Shown: in pieces, positions 49,983-57,918 of the stretch
Layout: every line of letters begins with the position of its first letter
Position numbering within the stretch: position 1 is the first letter of the stretch
Made by a program: the position numbers and the translations under genes
The notes under the pieces: model-generated
Databases searched by the model: none
Seen by the model: the letters and a program-made list of their open reading frames with translations, nothing else
Told to the model about the DNA's origin: nothing
From: an uncultured Collinsella sp.
GTDB taxonomy: Bacteria > Actinomycetota > Coriobacteriia > Coriobacteriales > Coriobacteriaceae
Direction of reading: 5' to 3'
Length of the DNA stretch: 64,000 nucleotides
Assembly: GCA_900756765.1 (NCBI GenBank)
Contig: CAAELE010000023.1
Span: 3,765-67,764 of the forward strand

Positions 49983-51575
49983 CTAGTCTACCTTTTGTCC
50001 GCATGTGGGGCAGAACTGGGCTTCGGGTACGAGCGGGGTTCCGCAGTGACGGCAGAAGCGGGCGGGTTCGGCCGGAGCTGCTTGCAAGGCCGGTGCTGTG
50101 GGCGCTACGGCGATCTGCTGGGCGCGCTTCTGGCGACGGCGCTGCTTGCGCTGAGGTTTAGGCGCTGCGGCTACTGCGCCGTTCGTGGCTTTCGTGCGCT
50201 TCTTGCGGATGCAAAGGATAACGATCGCGCCACCGATGATGAGGGTGATCGCCACGCCACCGCCAATAACAAACGGCAGGTGAGTCTGGACAAAATAGAG
50301 AACATCCTCGGGCAGCGAATGGGGGATGTTGGACTTGTAGAGGTTCACGTGAAGTATTGAGGAGTCATCATCGTCGAAATAGGTTGTCAAAATCTTGCGA
50401 TCGCCATTCATGAACGAAAGGCTGCACCAATGAGAGTCAAACTCGCTCTTGGCTCCAGTTTTTGCATCAACTAGGCACATTGAGGACTTGTCATCGTCTG
50501 AGTATTTTCCGAGCAGAATGCTGCCGTCATGCGATACATCGCTGAGATATCCATCGCCAAAGGGATATGCAATTGAGCTGATGATCTTGTCGCTTCTCAG
50601 GTCATAAACACTAAGATTCGCATCCTCTTCATTTAAATAGTAATCCCCGTCATCCTCTTCAAAAAGATCGTTCGACCCCTTCTTTGTATAGAGAACATAA
50701 AGCTCTGCCGACGGGTATGAATAAGGCCATTCAGGAGCGTGGTCGTCATCGTTAAATAGAACGCTCATGTTTCCGTCACGGTCTGCTTTTATTAGTGTAG
50801 TGTCGCTCTGAAGATAAATATCGTCGGAATTCAAGCTGGTGACAATATAGTCGATGTCCGAAGACCTATCGTCTTTCTTTACGTTAACTGTTTTCAATTC
50901 CGTTGACCCTGTATCGCAATTGAAAACCCTAAGAGAAACAATGCCTTTCTCAGTATCGTATGGCAAGAAATAGAGACGGCTCATATCGTTTGAGTAGTAG
51001 CAATAAGAGTCATCTTTATCCGATTGATATGTTTGAATTAACTTGTCAGACTTAAGGTCATAGATCTCGATTTTTTTAAGCTCAGATTCATTGTCATAGT
51101 GTTCCACGGCTGCTCTATTGCCGTCGTAAGAGACGGTTGTACTGGTGTAGGCATATTTGGCCGAAGTGATGGGATGGGCTGTTTGGGAATGATTTTCTGG
51201 AGAGAATACGACCAAATTATTGCCGTCTTGCCAGTAGAGCTGATTGCTGGATGTGGGGCATACTGATCCAAGGCTTTTGTCCGGGATGGCAACTGGGCTT
51301 GCACTGCCGTCTTTAAAATTGATGAGGGTTATGCTCTTTAAGTTGTAACCGTCATCCTCATCGTAATCGTATAAATAGCCGAACTTTGAATCGTCGCTCG
51401 TGCTGACATACGAGTTATCGCTGCTGACCTTAAAGCTGTACGACTTCTCAAGTTCAGGCGTCGGTACGCTACCGCCGGCTAATGCTGCAGGAGGGGCTGC
51501 AAGCGGAGACAAGGCCGCGATCAGGCCGATGGCGACTGCTGCGATCCTTCCGCTCTTTTGGATGCTCTTAAACAT
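49983..51575 (-). CDS. Surface protein with outer beta-propeller-like domain, one span and cytoplasmic zinc ribbon
   Basis: The 530-residue protein has a signal sequence (AAVAIGLIAALSPLAAPPAALA) and a ~390-residue outer region. The outer region carries repeated YxD/strand motifs (KFGYLYDYDEDD, KKIEIYDLKSDKLIQTY, LSVYDLRSDKIISSI), resembling a WD-like propeller of about seven blades. One membrane helix follows (FVIGGGVAITLIIGGAIVIL). The cytoplasmic tail ends in a zinc ribbon (ARFCRHCGTPLV, EAQFCPTCGQK). The ATG at 51575 has GAGGAAAGG upstream. Codons are more A/T-rich than those of its neighbours, and two direct copies of a palindromic repeat flank it. Function unknown; a sensor is possible. 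Confidence 0.75.
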   Translation of the reverse strand: MFKSIQKSGRIAAVAIGLIAALSPLAAPPAALAGGSVPTPELEKSYSFKVSSDNSYVSTSDDSKFGYLYDYDEDDGYNLKSITLINFKDGSASPVAIPDKSLGSVCPTSSNQLYWQDGNNLVVFSPENHSQTAHPITSAKYAYTSTTVSYDGNRAAVEHYDNESELKKIEIYDLKSDKLIQTYQSDKDDSYCYYSNDMSRLYFLPYDTEKGIVSLRVFNCDTGSTELKTVNVKKDDRSSDIDYIVTSLNSDDIYLQSDTTLIKADRDGNMSVLFNDDDHAPEWPYSYPSAELYVLYTKKGSNDLFEEDDGDYYLNEEDANLSVYDLRSDKIISSIAYPFGDGYLSDVSHDGSILLGKYSDDDKSSMCLVDAKTGAKSEFDSHWCSLSFMNGDRKILTTYFDDDDSSILHVNLYKSNIPHSLPEDVLYFVQTHLPFVIGGGVAITLIIGGAIVILCIRKKRTKATNGAVAAAPKPQRKQRRRQKRAQQIAVAPTAPALQAAPAEPARFCRHCGTPLVPEAQFCPTCGQKVD

Positions 51576-51706
51576 GGCAATCCTTTCCTCTAGATACGAA
51601 TGTCGATACTGCCATGGTTGACCAAGATTTGCGAACCATGTTGCGCAACATTCACCATCGGCAACATTTTTCGGCCAGTCGCGCCGTTCCCAAGAGATCA
51701 TTCTGA

Positions 51707-51773
51707 GTTGCGGTGAAATAGGGACTAAATGAAGGCTCCAGAGGCCAAAACAGTCCCTATTCCACCGCAACTT
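51707..51773. repeat. Palindromic repeat family B, copy 2
   Basis: It has the same arms as the copy at 49797-49865 and a closely related loop (CTCCAGAGGCCAAAAC against TTCCAGACGCCAAAAC). Similarity extends to about 51800. It lies in the same orientation, on the other side of the zinc-ribbon gene. Confidence 0.85.
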
Positions 51774-51831
51774 CATGGGGATGTGTGACAATGCCCGTCG
51801 GAAAACATCTGCTGTCTTTGGGGGCCTATCT

Positions 51832-52509
51832 ATGCTGTACGAGTTTTGTGCCGAGAACTTTGAGCGAGTGCCGGCGGCCATCGAGGCCGGTGCGGGGCGC
51901 ATTGAGCTGTGTGACAACCTCGCCGTCGGTGGCACCACGCCTTCCGCCGGCGTTATTAGCGCTACAGTCAGCTACGCTCACGATCATGACGCGCGAGTGA
52001 TGTGCATGATTCGTCCGCGTGGTGGCGACTTTCATTACAACCAGGACGAGCTGCGCATGATGGAGATGGACCTGGGCCTTGCTGTGAGTGCCGGCGTTGA
52101 CGGCCTGGTCTTTGGCTGCTGCAAGCCCTGTGCCGGCGGCTGGGCGCTCGACGAGCTTACGCTCGGCGCCCTCGTTATGGCTACGGGCTGCGCGACCGAG
52201 GAGTGCAAACGCGAGCCCATCGACATCACTTTCCACATGGCGTTTGATCAGCTCTCGCCTGAGGCTCAGCTCGACGCCATTGATACGCTCGCTGACTGCG
52301 GCGTTACGCGCATCCTCACGCATGGCGGTGCGGCCGGTACGTCGATCGAGGACAACTTCGAAAACCTGGCTCGTTTAATCGAGTATGCGGGCGATCGTTT
52401 GACCATCCTTCCCGGCGGCGGCATCACTACGGCAAATCGCGACGCGGTCGCGGCGGCGCTAGGCGTCTCCGAGCTCCATGGCACCAAGATCGTGCCACTG
52501 GAGGTATAA
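51832..52509 (+). CDS. cutC: CutC family protein
   Basis: A TIM-barrel protein of 225 residues. It starts MLYEFCAENFERVPAAIEAG, then AGRIELCDNLAVGGTTPSAG, VMCMIRPRGGDFHYNQDE, DGLVFGC, ITFHMAFDQL, RILTHGGAAGTSIEDN and ILPGGGITTANRDA. CutC was first linked to copper tolerance, but its biochemical role is still unsettled. The ATG at 51832 has GGGGG nine bases upstream and matches the family start; a longer frame begins inside the palindromic repeat. The GTG of the next gene lies three bases past the stop, so the two are co-transcribed. Confidence 0.92.
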   Translation: MLYEFCAENFERVPAAIEAGAGRIELCDNLAVGGTTPSAGVISATVSYAHDHDARVMCMIRPRGGDFHYNQDELRMMEMDLGLAVSAGVDGLVFGCCKPCAGGWALDELTLGALVMATGCATEECKREPIDITFHMAFDQLSPEAQLDAIDTLADCGVTRILTHGGAAGTSIEDNFENLARLIEYAGDRLTILPGGGITTANRDAVAAALGVSELHGTKIVPLEV

Positions 52510-52512
52510 CCC

Positions 52513-53310
52513 GTGGCGCTGGTATTTGACGTTCAGCAGGCGAGCGGCAAGCCCGACGACAACCGCCGCCCCGGTACCGCGTGCCCCTTTTGCGACACGG
52601 AGGGGCTCGCCAACATCATCCGGCGCGATGGTGACTGCATCTGGCTCGAGAATAAGTTCAAGACCTTGCGAGCCACCCGTCAGACCGTATTGATCGAGTC
52701 GGCCAATCACGACGCCGACCTGGTGACCTATGAACCGGATGAGCTGCATCATGTGATGCGGTTTGCCCTGGGCTGTTGGCAGCAGATGATCGATTCCCAA
52801 CAGTACCGCAGTGTGCTCATGTACAAGAACAAAGGCCCGCTTTCGGGCGGCAGCCTCGTCCATCCACACATGCAGATTGTGGGTTTGGAGCAGGAAGACG
52901 GCTATGCTTCGCTGACCTTAGCCAACTTTGAAGGCATCGATGTTTGGCGGCGGGGGAGAATCTCGGTCAACATCTCAACCGAGCCGATTATGGGATTCTT
53001 TGAGGTCAACGTCTCGGCTCCACAGGGAATCGCCGCCAGCGACGACGCCCGCGACCAAGCCGAAGCGGACCTGTTTGCCGATGCGATTCAGGTGGCCCTG
53101 CGCTATATCCTGCACGAACACCACGGCGGTCGCGCGGAGTCGTACAACTTGTTCTTCTATCACTTGGGCGGTCGGACCATTGCCAAGGCGCTGCCACGTT
53201 GGGTGGTATCGCCCTACTTTGTGGGCTATCGTTTGGCCCAGGTCAATGCCGAGACGACGCTCGATATCGATGCTGAGCGCCTGCATGCACATCTGGAAAC
53301 GCTCGCGTAG
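52513..53310 (+). CDS. GalT-like DUF4931 family protein (HIT-type fold)
   Basis: The 265-residue protein starts at a GTG with GGAGG eight bases upstream. It has a zinc-type ACPFCDTE motif, FKTLRATRQTVLIES, and the active-site-like LVHPHMQIVG (H-x-H-x-Q) of galactose-1-phosphate uridylyltransferases and HIT hydrolases. This points to a nucleotidyl transfer or hydrolysis reaction. The protein is shorter than GalT and belongs to an uncharacterised branch. It is coupled to cutC, with no sugar genes around. The late PRWVVSPYFVGYRL is a family-conserved segment. Confidence 0.8.
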   Translation: MALVFDVQQASGKPDDNRRPGTACPFCDTEGLANIIRRDGDCIWLENKFKTLRATRQTVLIESANHDADLVTYEPDELHHVMRFALGCWQQMIDSQQYRSVLMYKNKGPLSGGSLVHPHMQIVGLEQEDGYASLTLANFEGIDVWRRGRISVNISTEPIMGFFEVNVSAPQGIAASDDARDQAEADLFADAIQVALRYILHEHHGGRAESYNLFFYHLGGRTIAKALPRWVVSPYFVGYRLAQVNAETTLDIDAERLHAHLETLA

Positions 53311-53340
53311 CAAGGCGAGCGCCTGCGAAAAGCGTGCTGC

Positions 53341-54339
53341 CTAGCGTGTCATCGCGTCGCGGCCGGCTTCGACGCGCTTGCGCTGTTTGGCGCGCTCCTC
53401 GCCGGTTAGGCGCTCAAAGAGATGCCCGATAACCGAGGCCAGCACCTGCTGAAACAGCGTGCCACACATGACGGGGAACACGACTTCGCCCGGAAAGTAC
53501 TGCGTGGCGATGACGGCGCCCGAAGAGATGTTACGCATGCCGCAGGTAAAGCACATGGTAGTCGTCTCGCTATACGGCAGATGCAGCGCACGGGCGACCA
53601 GAAAACCGACGACAAAGCCGCTGATGGCGAAGACCAAAATAAAGAGGGCGACTTCCAGGCGCACCGTGTTCATGTGCAGCACGTACTCGCTCATGGCGGT
53701 GGAGTTGGACGCGATGACCCCCATCATCATGAACTTGCAGGCGGGCGAAAGCGCGGGGGAGAGTTTCTCATGACCCCAGCCGCGCGTGAGTTCGTTAATG
53801 ACGATACCGAGCACGGCGGGTATGGCGATCATAAAGGCCATGTCTTGCATCATGCTCGGCACGTCGATCGAGACGGTGGCGCCCAGCAGGAGCTTGAGCG
53901 TAAGAGGAATCGTCACAGGTGAGATGACCGAGGACGTCAGGATGATGGTGAGCGCGAGCGGGCCGTTGCCGCCGAACATGCTAATCCACATAAAGGCAGT
54001 GACTGCCACGGGTACGCTGTACTCGAGCACGATGCCGCAGACAAGGTTGGGATTGGAGCCAAAGAATAACGATCCCATGGCATAGGCTGCTATGGGGATG
54101 AGCACAGCCGAGACAATTAACGCCAAAATCAAATGCAGGGGACGGCGGAACACCTCAGCCACCTGGCGAAAGGTGTTGCTGAGCGCACCTTGGAACGTCA
54201 TAAAGGCGAAGAGGGCGGGAACGATGGGCTTGAGTACGCCAATCTGCTGGGGAAAGAGCACGCCGAGCGCCACGCAAATCGGAACGATGACCTGCATATG
54301 CCCCGCGAGAAACTTGCCCAGTCCAACCCATTGCTTCAT
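53341..54339 (-). CDS. Bile acid:sodium symporter (BASS) family transporter
   Basis: The 332-residue protein of about ten helices matches the BASS/ASBT fold. It shows VPALFAFMTFQGALSNTFRQ, VLEYSVPVAVTAFMWISMFG, the crossover region MMGVIASNSTAMSEY, and SETTTMCFTCGMRNISSGAV. Family members carry bile acids, pantoate or other organic anions with Na+. In a gut organism bile acid is tempting, but sequence does not decide. The C-terminus is Arg/Lys-rich and cytoplasmic. The ribosome site is weak (AAGAG near the ATG, AGGGAG further up). It converges on the DUF4931 gene. Confidence 0.85.
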   Translation of the reverse strand: MKQWVGLGKFLAGHMQVIVPICVALGVLFPQQIGVLKPIVPALFAFMTFQGALSNTFRQVAEVFRRPLHLILALIVSAVLIPIAAYAMGSLFFGSNPNLVCGIVLEYSVPVAVTAFMWISMFGGNGPLALTIILTSSVISPVTIPLTLKLLLGATVSIDVPSMMQDMAFMIAIPAVLGIVINELTRGWGHEKLSPALSPACKFMMMGVIASNSTAMSEYVLHMNTVRLEVALFILVFAISGFVVGFLVARALHLPYSETTTMCFTCGMRNISSGAVIATQYFPGEVVFPVMCGTLFQQVLASVIGHLFERLTGEERAKQRKRVEAGRDAMTR

Positions 54340-54501
54340 ATGCTCTTGTGACTCCCTTTGCTCGTGAATCCGTTTTGAATGGATATGCTAGACGCTCGCA
54401 TGCGTCCATGCGTCAGAAACGCTCGATTATTTCGAGGCTATTACCGGCATCGTTTACCGAAACCGCGGCGTGCTGCGGCGATTTGCGTCCGCGCTGCACG
54501 G

Positions 54502-54507
54502 TATAAT
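54502..54507 (+). promoter_or_regulatory. Candidate -10 element for the recJ-helicase gene
   Basis: A perfect TATAAT about 57 bases upstream of the leader ORF and in the only gap before it. The -35 is not well conserved. Confidence 0.4.
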
Positions 54508-54563
54508 AAATCCGTTCAACAGATCTGCCTGCCGAAGCGGGCATACACAGAGGACTCATCGCT

Positions 54564-54629
54564 ATGAACCGTGAGAGGTATCGCGGCGACCTGCCCCTAT
54601 CGGGGGTGGGCGCCTATGTCATCGCTTAA
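54564..54629 (+). CDS. Possible 21-residue leader peptide overlapping the recJ-helicase start
   Basis: The ATG at 54564 has GAGGA upstream and encodes MNRERYRGDLPLSGVGAYVI plus A and a stop. It ends 11 bases inside the recJ-helicase gene in another frame. Its ribosomes would cross the recJ start, so it could couple or gate translation. It may also be chance. Confidence 0.4.
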   Translation: MNRERYRGDLPLSGVGAYVIA

Positions 54630-57600
54630 GACGACGCATCGCTGGGCGGTCGCTCAGCAAAACCCCGAGCTCGAAAAGGAGCTTTCGTCTGGCCTGGGCA
54701 TACCCGGGCTGGTGGCGCGCATTATGGTTGCGCACGGCATTACATCCATCGAGGAAGGCCAGCTGTTTTTGACGCCTTCGCTCGATCGCGACTGGGCCGA
54801 CCCACTCATTATCCCGGGCATGTCGGTCGTTGCCGACCGCATCGAGCGTGCTATTCGCAACCGCGAGCGCATCGCGGTCTTTGGCGATTTTGACGTTGAC
54901 GGTATTACGTCGACCTGCCTGTTGACCGAGGCACTGTGCACGTTTGGTGCCGATGTCACACCGTTTATTCCGCATCGCTTTGACGAGGGCTACGGTCTTT
55001 CGCGCGCGGCGCTCGACCGCGTTAACGAGCTCGCTCGCCCCCAGCTAATCGTGACCGTCGATAACGGTATTGCCGCCAAGGAAGAGGTCTCCTATCTGGA
55101 GAGCCTGGGGATCGATTTGGTGGTCACGGACCATCACGAGCCCTCCGATCAGGTCCCGCAGGGCGTGCCCCTGACCGACCCTAAGCTCGAGGACGAGGGT
55201 CCCTCGCGTGAGCTTGCCGGTGCCGGCGTGGCACTCAAGCTGGTGCAGGTTTTGGGCGAGCGTCTGGGCAAGCCGTCGTATTGGCGTTCGCTGATCGAGG
55301 TCGCGGCGCTGGGCACCGTGTCCGACATGATGCCGCTGACGCCCGAGAACCGCGCGCTGGTCGCCGAGGGCATCCAGCAGATGCGCGTGACCGCCCGCCC
55401 CGGCTATATCGCGCTGGCCGCGCTCGCCAAGGCCGACCTCTCTAGCATTACGGCCGATGGCTTGTCGTTTTCGCTCATTCCCCGCTTGAACGCTGCCGGC
55501 CGCATGGCCGATCCCAAGCTGGCGCTCGACCTGCTGCTTGCCCGCGATCCTATCGAGGCAAGCGCGCTGGCGGCCGAGCTCGAGGAGATCAACCGTCAGC
55601 GTCGCGAGATCGAGGCGGAGCTCACGCGCGATGCCATGGCAAAGGTCGAGGAGACCTATGATGGCGGTCGCGCAATCGTCGTGGGCGGTGAGGGCTGGCA
55701 CGAGGGCGTCAAGGGCATCGTAGCGAGCCGCCTGACCAACCGTTATCACGTGCCGGCGCTGCTGTTCTCGATCGAAGACGGTATCGCTCGCGGTTCGGGT
55801 CGCTCAGTGGGCAAGGTCAACCTGTTCGACGCCGTAGAGCGCTGCTCCGATCTGCTGATTCGTCGCGGCGGGCATGCGGGTGCGGTGGGCGTGACCATCG
55901 AGGCGTCCAAGCTCGACGAGTTCCGTCGTCGCCTTTCCGCCGTGCTATCGGAGCTTCCCGCCGAGGACTTTGAGGACACCGACGAGGTTGCCGCCACCGT
56001 CGACCTCTCCGAGCTGAATATTGAGACCATCGAGCAGATCTCCCGTCTTGAGCCGTTTGGCCAGGGCAACAAGGTGCCGCTGTTGGCGGCCGAGGGCGTG
56101 ACAATGTGCGATCGCGCCGTGGTGGGCAAAACCGGCGAGCACATGCGCTTCGTGGCGACCGATGGCGCCGCGAGTGTGCCGGCCATTATGTTCCGCGTGC
56201 CGCAGATCGATAAGCTCATCAATTGCGATAGCGCCGTCGATTTGGTGTTCGAGGCCGTGGCCGAGCATTGGCAAGGTCGCGTAAAGCCAAAGCTCATGAT
56301 CAAGGATGTCTTGGTCCGCGATACCACGGCGCCTAGCGTTGACGACCCGGCATGTGAGCTTCGCCGCGGCGTGGAGCCTGCGGACGCCGGTCTTCGTCTG
56401 GAGTCCCGAAAGCGCCAAACGCTCGCCCAGCTTTCCTATACCGAGCTGACGCGCTCGCTTATCCATAGCTTTATCGGCTCGAACCAGCCGCACCGCGCGC
56501 AGGTCGAGGCGCTCGATGCCCTGGCCGATCACCAAAGTGTTCTGGCTGTTATGGGAACGGGGCGCGGCAAGTCTCTTATCTTCCATGTGCATGCCGCGCG
56601 CGAGGCGGTCCTTCGCGGGCGTGCGAGCATCTTTGTCTATCCGCTGCGCGCGCTCGTTGCCGACCAGGCCTATCACCTCTCGTCGACGATGGCCGCGCTC
56701 GGCATTGGCGTAGGCGTGCTGACCGGCGAGACCGTGGAGGCGGCGCGCGATGACGTGTTTGCCGGCTTGGCTTCGGGCCGCACCGGCATCGTGCTCACGA
56801 CGCCCGAGTTCCTGTCCATTCACCGCGACCGCTTTGCGCGTTCGGGCCGCATCGGTTTTGTCGTTATCGATGAGGCGCATCATGCCGGTCTTGCCAAGGG
56901 CGGCGACCGCAGCGCCTATCTCGACATGCCCGATATCCTCAAGGCCCTGGGCGACCCGGTCGTTCTGGCCACGACTGCTACCGCAACGGTTCCGGTTGTG
57001 GCCGAGCTCGCCCGCGTGCTACCGATTACCCGTACGGTGGTCGATGAGACGGTGCGCGAGAACTTGCAGCTCGAGGATGACCGAGATCTTGCGAGCCGCG
57101 AGAACCGCCTGGTGTCAATCGTGGCGACGGGGGAGAAGACCGTCATCTACGTCAACTCGCGCGACCAGTCCGTGGCGCTTGCTAAGACGTTGCGCAAGCG
57201 GGTACCCGATTGCGCGACCCGCATCGCGTTCTATAACGCGGGGCTTGCGCGCTCCGATCGTTGCCGTGTCGAGGAAGCGTTTCGTGACGGAAGCCTCAGC
57301 TGCATCGTTTCGACCTCTGCCTTTGGTGAGGGCGTCAACCTTCCCGATATCCGCCATGTCGTGCTCTACCACATGCCGTTTGGCGCCATCGAGTTCAACC
57401 AGATGAGCGGACGCGCCGGTCGCGACGGCCAACCTGCCGTGATTCACCTGCTCTATTCGTCGCGTGACGCTCGCATTAACGAGCGCCTGCTCGACTGCTA
57501 CGCGCCCGAGCGCGACGAGCTCGTCACGCTCTATCGCGCGCTGCAGACTATGTGGCGCTCCAACCGCGGCAAGACCGGAGCCGACTCATTTAGTGCGAGC

Positions 57601-57903
57601 GATATCGACATCGCGCAGATGTGCCTTGCCATCGATGCTCGCACGCCGGTTGACGAGCGCTCGGTGGCAAGCGGTCTGGGAATCTTCGAAGAGCTTGGTT
57701 TCTGTCGCGTTTCGGGGTTTGACGACACCCGTCGCATCGCGATGGCAGAAAACCCCGGACGTGTGCAATTGATCAGGTCAATTCGCTATTTGGAGGGTCT
57801 GCGCTCGCGCATGGAGTTCTCGGCTTTCCGGAGCTGGGCGCTCGATTCGTGCGCTTCTGATATGCTAGCCAAAGTTAACCGCCCGATCGTACCGCGGGCC
57901 TAG
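54616..57903 (+). CDS. recJ: RecJ exonuclease fused to a RecQ-like DEAH helicase
   Basis: A 1095-residue fusion. Residues 1-~580 are a single-strand 5'-3' exonuclease: GDFDVDGITST near residue 92, VDNGIAAKEE, VVTDHHEPSD, GTVSDMMPL, then GGHAGAVGVTIE and an OB-fold. Residues ~625-1095 are an SF2 helicase: Walker A GTGRGKSLIF at ~647, FVYPLRALVADQA, VVIDEAHHA, LATTATATV, VSTSAFGEGVNLPDI and NQMSGRAGRDGQ. RecJ and RecQ normally act together as separate proteins to resect DNA in recombination and gap repair. The ATG at 54616 has GGGGGTGGG upstream and is overlapped by a 21-codon ORF. rsh follows in the same direction. Confidence 0.93.
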   Translation: MSSLKTTHRWAVAQQNPELEKELSSGLGIPGLVARIMVAHGITSIEEGQLFLTPSLDRDWADPLIIPGMSVVADRIERAIRNRERIAVFGDFDVDGITSTCLLTEALCTFGADVTPFIPHRFDEGYGLSRAALDRVNELARPQLIVTVDNGIAAKEEVSYLESLGIDLVVTDHHEPSDQVPQGVPLTDPKLEDEGPSRELAGAGVALKLVQVLGERLGKPSYWRSLIEVAALGTVSDMMPLTPENRALVAEGIQQMRVTARPGYIALAALAKADLSSITADGLSFSLIPRLNAAGRMADPKLALDLLLARDPIEASALAAELEEINRQRREIEAELTRDAMAKVEETYDGGRAIVVGGEGWHEGVKGIVASRLTNRYHVPALLFSIEDGIARGSGRSVGKVNLFDAVERCSDLLIRRGGHAGAVGVTIEASKLDEFRRRLSAVLSELPAEDFEDTDEVAATVDLSELNIETIEQISRLEPFGQGNKVPLLAAEGVTMCDRAVVGKTGEHMRFVATDGAASVPAIMFRVPQIDKLINCDSAVDLVFEAVAEHWQGRVKPKLMIKDVLVRDTTAPSVDDPACELRRGVEPADAGLRLESRKRQTLAQLSYTELTRSLIHSFIGSNQPHRAQVEALDALADHQSVLAVMGTGRGKSLIFHVHAAREAVLRGRASIFVYPLRALVADQAYHLSSTMAALGIGVGVLTGETVEAARDDVFAGLASGRTGIVLTTPEFLSIHRDRFARSGRIGFVVIDEAHHAGLAKGGDRSAYLDMPDILKALGDPVVLATTATATVPVVAELARVLPITRTVVDETVRENLQLEDDRDLASRENRLVSIVATGEKTVIYVNSRDQSVALAKTLRKRVPDCATRIAFYNAGLARSDRCRVEEAFRDGSLSCIVSTSAFGEGVNLPDIRHVVLYHMPFGAIEFNQMSGRAGRDGQPAVIHLLYSSRDARINERLLDCYAPERDELVTLYRALQTMWRSNRGKTGADSFSASDIDIAQMCLAIDARTPVDERSVASGLGIFEELGFCRVSGFDDTRRIAMAENPGRVQLIRSIRYLEGLRSRMEFSAFRSWALDSCASDMLAKVNRPIVPRA

Positions 57904-57918
57904 GGGAAGGGGACCTCG

